A stretch of 64,000 bases of DNA from JAMXLO01 sp963812475 (GTDB taxonomy: Bacteria > Pseudomonadota > Alphaproteobacteria > Acetobacterales > Acetobacteraceae). Made by a program: the position numbers and the translations under genes. The stretch lies in contig CAWEVI010000013.1 of NCBI GenBank assembly GCA_963812475.1, forward strand, positions 14,916 through 78,915, in the 5' to 3' direction. This document shows, piece after piece, positions 27,467-36,328 of this stretch. Each line of letters opens with the position of its first letter. Position 1 is the stretch's first letter. The notes under the pieces are model-generated. The model was not told the DNA's origin. It saw only the letters and a list, made by a program, of their open reading frames with translations, and made no database searches.

Positions 27467-29283
27467 GCGAGCACGCGGGTGCCGCTACGCGCCGGCCATG
27501 CGGCTGCGCTGCCGGAGCGGCCGCGCAGCGTGGCGCGGGTGCGGGTGAAGCTGTTGACCGTCGCGTGCAGCGCCAGGAAGCGTTCCAGCACCGAGGCCAG
27601 CAGATAGAGGCCGCCGGTCTGCCAGGAGCGCGGGTCGAATTCCAGAGCGATATCGAGTCCACGGCAGAACGCGCCGGCGCGACCGGGCGCGCGCGCCGTG
27701 CCGGGGGCCGCGCTGATGCCGGTCAACGCATCGATGGCATTGCGGGTTTCCGCGGTGTCGCGCAGGTCGTAGAGGCGCAGCACCTCCTTCAGCGCCGCCG
27801 CGCCCTGGGCGCCGCCGGTGACCGACAGATGGCCGAGCGAAAGATGCGAGACCAGCCGCCAGAAGCCGGCTTCGCGCAACGGCGGGCGCAGCGTCGATGT
27901 GGCGGCGGTGATGCAGTTCAGCGCGGCGATCGCCGCCGCGCCCTCCACCAGGCGAAGCCGCGGTCGGCCGCCGCCGAACGGCAGGTCGGTCGGCAGGTCG
28001 CGGTTCACGCAGAGCGCGTCGATGGACAGCACCGTATCGGCCGGGCTGTCGGGATCGAACGCGGGATCATGCGGCGCCAGGAACAGTTCGGTCCCCGGCA
28101 CGCCCGGCGCCGCGGCGCGCCGCGCCACGTGGTAGAAGCCGCCTGGGACACCGGGATCCGGATCGTTCTCGGTCAGGCGATGAAACGGACGCCATGGTCG
28201 GAACGAACCGTCGGGCCTGGTCTCGCGCACGCGCTCGACGCTCCAGATCTCGGCCGCGCGCGGGCGACGGGCGTCGGGCACGATGCGGTATTCGGTGTCC
28301 ATGTGACTGAGCGTGACCGGCTCGCAGCGCTGCGGAAACAGGTTGACCAGCGGTGTGCAGCCGAGCGCCAGCGACTGCTGGCCGATCGTGCGCTCCAGTT
28401 CCGGCAGCGTACGGTCCAGATAGACGAAGACTTCGAGCCGGTTGCCGGCGGAGACCAGCGTCTTTGCGTCCATCCGGGTGAGGTCGAGGAACAGGAATTT
28501 CTCCGGGAACGCGAAGTATTCGGTGAGCAGGCGGAAGCCGGAGAACCCGCGCGCCGACCATGGCAGCAACGCCTCCTCCGGCGCGAAGCCGGCGGGTTCG
28601 ATCGCGGTGGCGGGCAGAATGACCGGCGCCGGGTCCGCCGCGCTGTCGGCGTAGGCGATCGAGATCACATGCGCGCCGAGCAGTTCGTAGAGCGCAAGCG
28701 TCTGGTTCACCGGCCCGCGCAGGAAGAAGCGCAGCCGGTCAACGCCGAGCTGCGTGAAGGTGGTCTCCGGCGAGGCGCATTTCAAACTGATGCGGAGCAC
28801 GCCGGCGGCCCCGGCGGCGGCCTGATTGGCGGGTGCCACGATCGGCAGACCGGAGAGACGGACGTTCTCCACCTGGATCGGCCACAGCGTGACCGCGGCG
28901 CTGGTGCGGTAGTGCAACGGCTCGCCGTGCACCGGCTCGGTGTCGATCGGCATCCCGGCGGGCAGGCGGGCCGGCATCATCAGGTCCGGCTGGCAATCGA
29001 GCTGGGCCATCATGCAGGACGGCATCGGGGCGAGGTAGTGCGGATACAACAGTCCCAGCAGGGCGTCGGTGAGTTCCGGGAACTCGTCGTCCAGCCGGTG
29101 GTGCACGCGGGCGGCGAGGAACGCCACGCCTTCCAGCAGGCGGGCGACATGCGGGTCGTCCACTCCATCGGCGGACAGGCGCAGTCGGCCGGCGATCTTC
29201 GGGTGGGTGTCGGCGAACTCGGCGGCGAGCCGTTTGATCGCTGCCAGTTCGCGCTCGTAATAGGGCAGCAGGGCGTCAGACAT
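27463..29283 (-). CDS. tssF: Type VI secretion baseplate protein TssF
   Basis: A 606-residue TssF (ImpG/VasA). The N-terminus LLPYYERELAAIKRLAAEFA and the following HPKIAGRLRL...DPHVARLLEGVAFLAARV region are diagnostic. The middle (FPGD-like FRLLTEYFAFPEKF) and length fit the family. TssF pairs with TssG in the baseplate wedge. It is the first gene of the three-gene operon. The 425 bases upstream hold no T6SS gene, so the operon is detached from a main T6SS cluster, at least on this side. Confidence 0.94.
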   Translation of the reverse strand: MSDALLPYYERELAAIKRLAAEFADTHPKIAGRLRLSADGVDDPHVARLLEGVAFLAARVHHRLDDEFPELTDALLGLLYPHYLAPMPSCMMAQLDCQPDLMMPARLPAGMPIDTEPVHGEPLHYRTSAAVTLWPIQVENVRLSGLPIVAPANQAAAGAAGVLRISLKCASPETTFTQLGVDRLRFFLRGPVNQTLALYELLGAHVISIAYADSAADPAPVILPATAIEPAGFAPEEALLPWSARGFSGFRLLTEYFAFPEKFLFLDLTRMDAKTLVSAGNRLEVFVYLDRTLPELERTIGQQSLALGCTPLVNLFPQRCEPVTLSHMDTEYRIVPDARRPRAAEIWSVERVRETRPDGSFRPWRPFHRLTENDPDPGVPGGFYHVARRAAAPGVPGTELFLAPHDPAFDPDSPADTVLSIDALCVNRDLPTDLPFGGGRPRLRLVEGAAAIAALNCITAATSTLRPPLREAGFWRLVSHLSLGHLSVTGGAQGAAALKEVLRLYDLRDTAETRNAIDALTGISAAPGTARAPGRAGAFCRGLDIALEFDPRSWQTGGLYLLASVLERFLALHATVNSFTRTRATLRGRSGSAAAWPARSGTRVLA

Positions 29284-29708
29284 CGGCGCGACTGCCTGGG
29301 CGGACGGTTTCGCGCCGGGACCATCGAGGGTCGGTCGGGGGCTGTGACATCCTGGGTGGTTTCATGGGCGGATCAGACACAATGGCGGCTGCGCGCACAA
29401 GACGACGATCGTGGTGCCGGCGCCTTATATGACAGCTCTGTGAAGTGCCGCAGGTCCCAGCCTCGCGACCGTCGGATGTTCGCCGCAATGGCAAACGCGC
29501 CCAGTGCCCACCATCGATGAAACGCAAGTCACAGTCGCTGAGCCGTCATGGCGGGGCCTGACCGGGCAAGCCCGGGCATGACGTGCTTTGCGTGCCGCGC
29601 TCCAATAATTCCGGTGCTAGGCTGTCATCGACGTTTCTGGTGAGTGGTTCTCAAAAGGAACGATTGGGGCAGTGGGAGCACGGACGATCGCCGCACCGTT
29701 CGCGGGGG
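29284..29708. other. Non-coding gap between tssF and the surface-type protein gene
   Basis: No credible gene was found. It holds one copy of the GTCATGGC...GCATGAC palindrome (29544-29583) and the presumed promoter of tssF, for which no clear -35/-10 pair could be picked. Confidence 0.5.
29544..29583. repeat. REP-like palindrome copy
   Basis: CGTCATG and CATGACG are the outer arms of a 40-base palindrome, with GGGGCCTGACC and GGGCAAGCCCG inside. It has the same outer arms as the copies at 34798-34839 and inside 49573-49720. Confidence 0.7.
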
Positions 29709-31127
29709 TTATGTATGCATCGGCAGCAATGTGCCACCTGCGATCGACCCCGCGCCATCCCCGAAGAGGGTAATGCCTTGGGATGACTGCGATACGGTAA
29801 ACCCTGTGGGATGTGCCTGGGGCTGGACCGTCAAATCCAGCTTCCCGACGACCTTCGATCCCGAAAACAGCAACAACAAATCGTCCTTGACCGTGAAGCT
29901 ATCGGCCTTCAGCCCGCCAAGAACGATCTCCCCGAACCCAAGTTTGACGGGCGCATGAAAATCACGCGGATCATCTACCAGCAGCCTGGCCGTAACACCG
30001 CGCGTCTGGTCTCCGCCGACTGTGATCGCCTGGCCGCGGTCCACGGATTTTGTGAATTCCAGCACACCGACGACGGATTGGTCCAATTCCACGTTGAATG
30101 TGCCGTGCCCTACGACATCGACATCGACGGTGCTCATGGCGGCAACGTTGCTGACCTGATTGGCAAATCGCCCTTCGCCGGTGATGAACACCCCACCACC
30201 CAGATTGGTCGAGAAGCCGCCGATCCATTTGGCATGGTCGGCCAGATTGATGGTGATCGACCCGATGCCAACGGGTGGAAACGCCGCTGCCTCCTGGAAA
30301 GCGGCGGTGCCGGAGACATTCAAGGTAAAGTCCTGCGACGGCGACGACGAGGCGCCGCCGATGAGCAGCGTATCTCCATGCAGGTCGTTGCCGTGAATGT
30401 TCATCGTGCCGCCATTGGGCATGCTCAGCGCGTCGCCGGGCTGTGGCGATCCTTTGGGCGACCAGTCATTCGGATTGCTGGCGCGATCGTTCCCGCCACC
30501 GAGCCATGTGCGGTCGATCGGCACAGGCGCAGTCAGCGTACCGTTTGCATTGTGAGTGCCAGGACCTGACGACCAGCCGTCGAACGAGCCAGCGCCGCCG
30601 GTCTTGGCCCACCACAATTTGTCGGTGTTCTCCTGCCATACCAGGCCGTTTTTGAACGCTATCTCGATCACGTTGGCTGTGTCGGCATCGACCTGACCAT
30701 TTTCGATGACCTGCTCACCGTCCGAAATCCACCAAAGATTGGCGCTTAAATCGACAATGGCTGATCCGTTGATGGGATGGACGCTCGGCGGGACCGGCGT
30801 GTTGCCCATCGTGATGACGGTGCCGTCGGGCGACGGCGGCAATGGGCTGACCGACGTGGCGGTCCCCCAACCGTCAAAGCCCGTGCCAGTCTTGGCCCAC
30901 CAGAGGCCCTGCGCGGTTGCCTGCTGCCATATCACGCCATCCACATACGCAAGTGCATCAACATTTGCGGTCCCGCTGTCGACGGTAAACGTCTGGTCAG
31001 GTTCATTCGGATTTTTGATCTCGGTCACCTGGCCGTTCGTAATGCCCCAGATATTGCCGGAGGCATCAACGATGACGGCACCGTTGACAACCACGCTGTC
31101 ATTCGGCGAAGCAGGAAATTGGGTCAT
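29709..31127 (-). CDS. Surface-type repeat protein with duplicated WWAKTG module, function unknown
   Basis: A 472-residue protein without a recognised family or obvious signal peptide. Two related units are seen, about 14-90 and 118-190. Each reads as IVD.S.N(I/L)W, then DGVIWQQ or NGLVWQE, and ends LWWAKTG...FDGW. After them a TWLGGGNDRASNPNDWSPKG motif opens a beta-rich, Gly/Asn/Asp-rich region (about 205-472) like the beta-solenoid parts of secreted passenger proteins. This part of the window is less GC-rich than average. Export by a leaderless route such as type I secretion is possible, but no such genes are adjacent. Confidence 0.75.
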   Translation of the reverse strand: MTQFPASPNDSVVVNGAVIVDASGNIWGITNGQVTEIKNPNEPDQTFTVDSGTANVDALAYVDGVIWQQATAQGLWWAKTGTGFDGWGTATSVSPLPPSPDGTVITMGNTPVPPSVHPINGSAIVDLSANLWWISDGEQVIENGQVDADTANVIEIAFKNGLVWQENTDKLWWAKTGGAGSFDGWSSGPGTHNANGTLTAPVPIDRTWLGGGNDRASNPNDWSPKGSPQPGDALSMPNGGTMNIHGNDLHGDTLLIGGASSSPSQDFTLNVSGTAAFQEAAAFPPVGIGSITINLADHAKWIGGFSTNLGGGVFITGEGRFANQVSNVAAMSTVDVDVVGHGTFNVELDQSVVGVLEFTKSVDRGQAITVGGDQTRGVTARLLVDDPRDFHAPVKLGFGEIVLGGLKADSFTVKDDLLLLFSGSKVVGKLDLTVQPQAHPTGFTVSQSSQGITLFGDGAGSIAGGTLLPMHT

Positions 31128-31778
31128 CCTGGCTGTTCTTTCAAATGTGTATTGATCGCCGTTTCCTGTTGAATGAGTGAGGCTCTGCTGGCGGTGACAG
31201 GCGTGTCAATAAAATAACGCCGCTGATGACGTGCTTAGGACACTGCACGAATTGATCGCGGCGATCTGGACTTGAACAGCGTCTGCACAAAAATTTTGCC
31301 GTTGTGGCTGGAATAACTCATTCCGGTACGAAAAACGTGCGGCTTTACCAACTATGTCGACTGCCAGCAGGCGGTTGGCGCATCTGTCGTCAGAGTCGCC
31401 ACGTGGCGAACATCTCGCCGAGCCGGCGCAACGCTTGCATGCACCATTCGTACGCAGAGATACCGCGGCTCGCATCAGTCGCCCATGCCTGCCGACATTT
31501 TCCGAATCGCCTCATATGCGTGGACCAGGGTGAAGATTAAGGCCACTCCTTCCGTCAAAGGAACAGAACGATATAAGACGGATCATCGCCGTCAGCGCAT
31601 CGTGGCTTGGCAGTGGCGCTCGGCTGGGGCAGGCGAGGGGGTTTCCTTGCCTCGGGCCGCCTGCTTACATCGCTGGCGTGACCCGATATCCAAAATGGCG
31701 CCCCAGCTCGCTACGTAAGCCTGGCGAAGAAATCTCCGACCTATTGATCTGACGTATTGTTATGACTGTGACATACTC
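31128..31778. other. 650-base non-coding gap
   Basis: Between the divergent surface-type and MFS genes. It is AT-richer than its surroundings. Only short open frames without family features occur. It must carry both promoters, but no consensus pair is convincing. Confidence 0.45.
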
Positions 31779-32948
31779 ATGAACCGAAATGTCTGGCTGC
31801 TGTTCTGCTGTCAGGCGCTGATGAACGCCGTCATGTCCGGCCAAACGGTCATGAGCGCGCTGATTGGCCACGCGCTCGCGGTGGACAAGGCGCTGAACAC
31901 GCTGCCAATGGCGATCCAGATGACCGCGACGATGACCGCCTCGATCCCGGCGGGCATCGTGTTTTCCCGGCTCGGCCGCAAGCCGGGATTCTGGCTAGGC
32001 TGCGTGGGCTCGCTGCTCGGCAGCCTGACCTTTGCGCTCGGCGTGTGGCGCGGCAGCTTCCAGATCTACTGCATGGGCGCCGTGTTCGCCGGCCTGGGCT
32101 TCGGCATCGCCCAGCATCTGCGCTTCGCCGCGGCCGAGGTGGCGGCGCCGGCGGCGCGTGCGCGCGCAATCTCGCTGGTGATGGCAGGCGGCGTGCTGGC
32201 CGCGATCATCGGTCCCGAGGTGGTCAAGCGCACCAACATGCTGCTGCCGCCGATGACGTTCCTCGGCACCTATCTGTGCCTGCTGGTGCTGCCGCTGATC
32301 TGCGCCACGCTGCTGCTGTTCATCGAACTGCCGCCGGCGACGCGGCAGGTCAGCGAGCCGGTGCCGTTCCGCACCATCGTCGCCCGACCCGGTTTCCTCA
32401 CCGCCGTGGTGTGCAGCATGGTCGGCTACGGCACGATGAACCTGATCATGGCATCCACGCCGCTGCAGATGCTGTTCTGCGGGTTCGGCGTGAACGCCAG
32501 CGCCGATGTGATCCGCGCGCATTCGATCGCGATGTTCCTGCCAGGCTTCGTGACCGGACGTTTGATCCAGCGCTTCGGCGCGCATCCGATCATCTGGATC
32601 GGCGCCGTGCTCACATTGCTCTGCGTTGTCACAAACCTCAGCTTCGCCCCGGTGCTCGCCACGTTCATGACGGCGCTGGCCCTGCTCGGCGTGGGCTGGA
32701 ACTTCCTGTTCGTCGGCGGCACCACACTGCTGGCGACCGCGCACGATGCGCACGAACGGGTACGCGTCCAGGCCACCAACGACTTCATCGTGTTCGGCAC
32801 CGTTGCGTGCACCGCGTTCGCGTCCGGCGCGATCGAGGCCACCGGCGGCTGGGCCGCGCTGAACCTGGTGGTCGTGCCGCCGACGCTGATCGCCGCCGGT
32901 CTGGTCGTCTGGCACTGGTCCGCCCGCGCGCGGCTGGCGCCGGCATAG
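31779..32948 (+). CDS. MFS transporter
   Basis: A 389-residue major facilitator with about 12 hydrophobic segments. The loop after helix 2 contains FSRLGRKPGFW, the MFS G-x-x-x-D/R-R-x-G-R-(R/K) signature in shortened form. Length and pattern resemble drug/metabolite exporters of the YfcJ/Bcr size class, but the substrate cannot be read. It is transcribed alone toward bamE, with a bidirectional hairpin between the two stops. Confidence 0.87.
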   Translation: MNRNVWLLFCCQALMNAVMSGQTVMSALIGHALAVDKALNTLPMAIQMTATMTASIPAGIVFSRLGRKPGFWLGCVGSLLGSLTFALGVWRGSFQIYCMGAVFAGLGFGIAQHLRFAAAEVAAPAARARAISLVMAGGVLAAIIGPEVVKRTNMLLPPMTFLGTYLCLLVLPLICATLLLFIELPPATRQVSEPVPFRTIVARPGFLTAVVCSMVGYGTMNLIMASTPLQMLFCGFGVNASADVIRAHSIAMFLPGFVTGRLIQRFGAHPIIWIGAVLTLLCVVTNLSFAPVLATFMTALALLGVGWNFLFVGGTTLLATAHDAHERVRVQATNDFIVFGTVACTAFASGAIEATGGWAALNLVVVPPTLIAAGLVVWHWSARARLAPA

Positions 32949-32954
32949 CCAGGG

Positions 32955-32976
32955 GTCCGGCCGCGTTCAGCCGGAC
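32955..32976. terminator. Bidirectional hairpin between convergent MFS and bamE genes
   Basis: GTCCGGC (32955-32961) pairs with GCCGGAC (32970-32976) across an eight-base loop. It starts seven bases after the MFS stop and ends six bases before the bamE stop. Neither side has a strong T-run. Confidence 0.55.
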
Positions 32977-32981
32977 AGGAT

Positions 32982-33506
32982 TCAGTAGGCCGGGGTGGGA
33001 GCGCCGCCGGTCGGACCGGAACCGGTCGATGGATTGATCGCATTGAACCGGCCGATGTTGCCGAACAACTGCTGCAGGAACGACGCCTCCGTCCCAGGCG
33101 AGGGCGTGGTGCGCGCCACCACCGTCACCGGCAATGCATCCTCCTGATTGAGCCGCTTCATGTCCTGGAGCACCCCCTGCTCGTTGAAGCTGAGCACGAG
33201 CACGTCCTGGCTCAGCACGCCCTGCACGCGGGCGATCCGCGGACGGGTCACCTCGCTGATGTAGATCCAGGTGTTGTCGTCGAACGTGGCGCGCGCGGTC
33301 GGCGAGCCGATCAGCGCCGTCACGTCGTTTCGCGTCGAGGTTCCGGGAACCAGTTCCTTGAGCTGGTCCGCGTCCACGTGATTGCCGCGAAGCTGCGACT
33401 GCGCCTCGAAGACGCTGCAGCCGCCGACCAGCATGCAGCCCAGCAGGAGCATCAGGGTGCAACAACGCATGCGGGGCGGCAGGAAAGCTGAACGATCTCT
33501 GTCCAC
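32982..33506 (-). CDS. bamE: Outer-membrane assembly lipoprotein BamE
   Basis: A 174-residue lipoprotein of the SmpA/OmlA (BamE) family, part of the Bam complex that inserts beta-barrels. The lipobox is LVGGC. The domain follows with GTSTRNDVTALIGSPTARATF, the typical GxT..dV..llG.P pattern, and WIYISE. A Pro/Gly/Thr-rich tail (about 130-174) extends past the usual BamE length. GTG 33506 has GAGG upstream; a later ATG (MRCCTLMLLLG) is an alternative start. It is divergent from the bc1 chaperone gene, a common alphaproteobacterial arrangement. Confidence 0.92.
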   Translation of the reverse strand: MDRDRSAFLPPRMRCCTLMLLLGCMLVGGCSVFEAQSQLRGNHVDADQLKELVPGTSTRNDVTALIGSPTARATFDDNTWIYISEVTRPRIARVQGVLSQDVLVLSFNEQGVLQDMKRLNQEDALPVTVVARTTPSPGTEASFLQQLFGNIGRFNAINPSTGSGPTGGAPTPAY

Positions 33507-33628
33507 CTGGGCGTATCCTCAACTCCGCGCTATGTCACCTCGGTGTCACGCCAGCCCGTCGCTTGTCAATCGCGCGGGGCTCCGGGTGCGTGGCGGCGGC
33601 AGGCAGGAATGATGCATCGGTGGCGGGT

Positions 33629-34180
33629 ATGCTCGGGCTGAAGGGGTTGCGCAGGGCCAACCGGCATGAGCGAGCCGGCTTCGCACTGTACGGTGCAGCG
33701 GTCGCGGCGGCGCGCGAGCGTTACCTGTACGAATCGCTCGGTGTGCCGGACACGCTTGATGGCCGGTTCGACCTGATTTCACTCTATGCCTTCCTGCTGA
33801 TCCATCGCCTGCGCGGACTGTCCGAACCGGGCGCCGCCCTGGCGCAGGCGGTATTCGACGCCATGTTCGCCGATATGGATATGAACCTGCGCGAGCTCGG
33901 GGTGGGCGACCTGAGCGTCGGCAAGCGCGTGCGCGGCATGTGGGAAGCGTTCCATGGCCGCGCCAACGTCTATAGCGCGGCACTCCAGGCAGGGGACCGC
34001 CTCGCGCTGGAGGCGGCGCTGGCACGCAACGTTTGGCGCGGCGGGCCGCCCCCGGTGGGCTCGCCCGCGGCGCTGGCCCGAGTGGTGCTGGCGCAGGCCG
34101 CCTGTCTCATGACCCAGGCGCCCGCGGCTTTGGCATCGGGCGAGGCGCGGTTCATGCCGGCTGTGGAGGCGGTGCGATGA
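33629..34180 (+). CDS. Ubiquinol-cytochrome c chaperone (Cbp3/UQCC1 family)
   Basis: A 183-residue protein of the ubiquinol-cytochrome c chaperone family, which in mitochondria (Cbp3) helps assemble cytochrome b of complex III. Recognisable segments are FALYGAAVAAARERYLYESLG near the start, FDLISLYAFLLIHRLRG, and FADMDMNLRELGVGDLSVGKRV, the hallmark D-MD-NLRE-GVGD motif. ATG 33629 matches the family start; the frame is open further upstream. Its stop overlaps the next start (ATGA). Confidence 0.92.
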   Translation: MLGLKGLRRANRHERAGFALYGAAVAAARERYLYESLGVPDTLDGRFDLISLYAFLLIHRLRGLSEPGAALAQAVFDAMFADMDMNLRELGVGDLSVGKRVRGMWEAFHGRANVYSAALQAGDRLALEAALARNVWRGGPPPVGSPAALARVVLAQAACLMTQAPAALASGEARFMPAVEAVR

Positions 34181-34671
34181 CGCCCGAACTGCACAGGCCC
34201 GTCGCGATGGAGCGGGTCGGCCCGGGTGGGCTGGACTACGTGGTGGAGGCCAGCCGGGACGAATGTGCCGCGCTGGCGCGCCGAATGAACCTGCCCGCGG
34301 TGCTGTCGCTGACCTGCCGATTTCGTCTGGAACCGGATCTCGGCGGCGCGATCCTGGCGCGCGGTCATCTGATCGCCAGCATCGTGCAGACGTGCGTGGT
34401 TTCGCTCGACGACTTTACCGCCGCGGTCGAGGAACGCTTCGTGGTGCGCTGTGTGAAGGACGGGATGGAGACCGACGATCCGGACCCCGAGGCCCTGGAC
34501 GAGATCACCTATGCGGGCGGGATCGTCGATCTCGGCGAGGCCACCGCGGAACAGCTGGCGCTCGCGCTCGATCCTTATCCGCGCTGTCCCGGCGCCGTGT
34601 TCCCGGACATCGAGGTCGAACCGGAACCGCACCAGTTTGCCAACCTGGAGGCCCTGAAGCGGCGGCATTAG
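34177..34671 (+). CDS. DUF177 (YceD-like) protein
   Basis: A 164-residue DUF177 protein. Family features are LSLTCRFRLEPDLGG, then the VVSLDDFTAAVEERFVVR segment, DEITYAGGIVDLGE and the terminal LALDPYPRCPGA. The usual Cys of CxRTLEPF is Cys in QTCVVSLDDF. Homologues are implicated in 23S rRNA accumulation and normally precede rpmF and plsX. Here neither follows: a dispersed repeat and the RiPP-like locus come next, so synteny breaks at this point. It is coupled by overlap to the bc1 chaperone gene. Confidence 0.9.
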   Translation: MTPELHRPVAMERVGPGGLDYVVEASRDECAALARRMNLPAVLSLTCRFRLEPDLGGAILARGHLIASIVQTCVVSLDDFTAAVEERFVVRCVKDGMETDDPDPEALDEITYAGGIVDLGEATAEQLALALDPYPRCPGAVFPDIEVEPEPHQFANLEALKRRH

Positions 34672-35158
34672 GGTCTGTCGTGAAATGGTTATATCGACCG
34701 GCGGGCGCCAGCGCCACGTCGGGTGGTGCTACCAGAGAGTCCCGGTTGCCTTTATGCCGAGCGCCCTAAATGTTGACCTCCGGCACTGGCCCCTTAGACG
34801 TCACGGCCGGGCTTGACCGGTCAAACCCGGCCATGACGTGTGAGAGGCGACGCCGAGCCTGTCCCAAGGGGCAACCATCGGGGCGCTTGGCATTACACGC
34901 TTTTGGTCCCACGTCAGTGGCTACCCGACTGGATCAGAACCACGCGTGGGCCGTCCAGCGCGCCCGCGACATGACCCTGGAAAGCGTCGGCCAATTGAGC
35001 GATGATCCCTGATCAGCCTGCCTGCCCTGCCACGCTGATCAGCCCGGCGCGTCCGGAAAGCGCGGCGACCAATTCCGCCAGCTACGCCACTTTACGAGGC
35101 ATCATTTTCAACACCCTGCCACCGGATCCAAAACCCAATCACCGATGGGAGAACATTC
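34672..35158. other. Non-coding gap before the RiPP-like locus
   Basis: It holds a full copy of the dispersed repeat (34754-34857). No rpmF-like or other gene was found in any frame. The start region of the subtilisin gene begins at its right end, with GGGAG about seven bases before the TTG at 35159. Confidence 0.5.
34754..34857 (+). repeat. Dispersed intergenic repeat, copy A
   Basis: Composite element: it opens ATGCCGAGCGCCCTAAATG, then TTGACCTCCGGCACTGGCC, then a palindrome bounded by ACGTCACGGCC and GGCCATGACGT, and closes with GGCGACGCCGAG. The reverse complement of the copy at 49573-49720 has the same parts in the same order. Confidence 0.8.
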
Positions 35159-36103
35159 TTGCTCCGACCGACGCTGCCTGGGCAAATCGGCGATGCGGTC
35201 CCGCCAATGGCCGGCGGCTGCGTCGGGCCGCTCAACCTGGTCAATCTGCCGGCGCTTATGAAGCTGAGCGAGGGCCGTCCGGAAATCACCATCGGGCTGA
35301 TCGATGGTCCTGTCGCGCGGGACCATCCGGACCTTGCAGGTGGTCGCATCCGTGAGATCCCGGGCGCTGGCGCAAGCGCCTGCGTGGTGAATACCAGCGC
35401 CGCGTGCCGGCACGGCACGTTCGTGGCCGGCATATTGGCCGCGAGGCGAGGCTGCGCCGCGCCCGCGATCTGCCCCGGTTGCACCCTGCTCGTTCGTCCG
35501 ATCTTTTCAGAGGCGGCGGGCCCCGGTGGGCTTCCGAGCGCCTCGCCACAGGATCTCGCCGAGGCGATTATCGCGTGCATCGATGCGGGCGCGCGCGTGC
35601 TCAACATCAGCGCGGCCATCACACAGCCCGTTGCGCGCGGCGAACGCGCTCTGAAGGAGGCCCTCGGAGAGGCCGCCCGGCATGGCGTGATCGTGGTCGC
35701 GGCGGCGGGCAATCAGGGCTCCCTCGGATGCACCGCAATCACCGGCAACTCCTGGGTCATCCCGGTCGTCGCCTACGAGGCGGCGGACAGGCCGCTCGGA
35801 CAGTCAAATCTGGGTGCGTCGATCGGGCGGAACGGCATCGGCGCGCCCGGTGCGCGGATCACGAGCCTCGGCGCCGGCGGCAAGCCGGTGACGGGCGGCG
35901 GCACCAGCGCCGCGGCCGCCTTCGTCACTGGCACAGCCGCGCTGCTGTGGTCGCAGTTCCCGCAAGCGCCGCCGGCAACGATCAAACTTGCGATCGTGTC
36001 GGGTCGGTTGCTCCGGCGGACGACCGTGGTCCCGCCACTGCTCGATGCCTGGGCGGCCCATCAGGCTCTGCTAAGATTGCATCAAACAAGGAGGCGGCCA
36101 TGA
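35159..36103 (+). CDS. PatA/PatG-type subtilisin-like protease of a RiPP-like locus
   Basis: A 314-residue S8 serine protease without signal peptide. The triad is Asp49 in IGLIDGPV, His85 in CRHGTFVAG and Ser250 in GGGTSAAAAFVTG, with the oxyanion Asn185 in AAAGNQG. IGLIDGPVARDHPDL and the GGTSAAAAFV segment resemble cyanobactin maturation proteases (PatA/PatG). Here only the protease domain is present, and the PatG-C-like part is a separate gene. It would cut leader from core in a precursor (inference). Start TTG 35159 has GGGAG upstream; an internal ATG is possible. The stop overlaps the next start (ATGA). Confidence 0.87.
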   Translation: MLRPTLPGQIGDAVPPMAGGCVGPLNLVNLPALMKLSEGRPEITIGLIDGPVARDHPDLAGGRIREIPGAGASACVVNTSAACRHGTFVAGILAARRGCAAPAICPGCTLLVRPIFSEAAGPGGLPSASPQDLAEAIIACIDAGARVLNISAAITQPVARGERALKEALGEAARHGVIVVAAAGNQGSLGCTAITGNSWVIPVVAYEAADRPLGQSNLGASIGRNGIGAPGARITSLGAGGKPVTGGGTSAAAAFVTGTAALLWSQFPQAPPATIKLAIVSGRLLRRTTVVPPLLDAWAAHQALLRLHQTRRRP

Positions 36104-36306
36104 GGCGAGACAAGAAGACCGAAGACAGCGCACCCCAGCCGCGATTCCAGATCAGGCTCCCCGGGTTTGTCACGGACGAAGAATTAGGTCTCGGCGGGGC
36201 CGTCAAACGCGTCGGCTACGCGCTCGGCATAAGGCCGTGCGGCGGGTGCGAGCGGAGGGCGGCGGCGCTTGATCGGTGGGTCGCCTTCACCGGCGGCCAC
36301 AAGTGA
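36100..36306 (+). CDS. 68-residue CxxC protein of the RiPP-like locus
   Basis: A small protein, overlapping the protease gene by four bases and preceded by a strong AAGGAGG site. It ends in LGIRPCGGCERRAAALDRWVAF, with Cys47 and Cys50 as a possible metal- or redox-active pair. The N-terminal half includes RFQIRLPGFVTDEELGLGGAVKRV. I do not recognise a named family. The LPGF near residue 20 recalls the leader motif of the two precursor candidates. It could be a carrier, a chaperone or a third modified peptide; the sequence does not decide. Confidence 0.75.
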   Translation: MRRDKKTEDSAPQPRFQIRLPGFVTDEELGLGGAVKRVGYALGIRPCGGCERRAAALDRWVAFTGGHK

Positions 36307-36328
36307 CGCAAAGCAAAGGAATCGTGGG

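Noticed and set aside
27235..29520. 761-residue plus-strand frame opposite tssF
   Set aside because: Arg/Gly/Gln-rich antisense product without any family feature; tssF is unambiguous.
31206..31718. Short open frames in the gap before the MFS gene
   Set aside because: No ribosome binding site, motif or conserved pattern.
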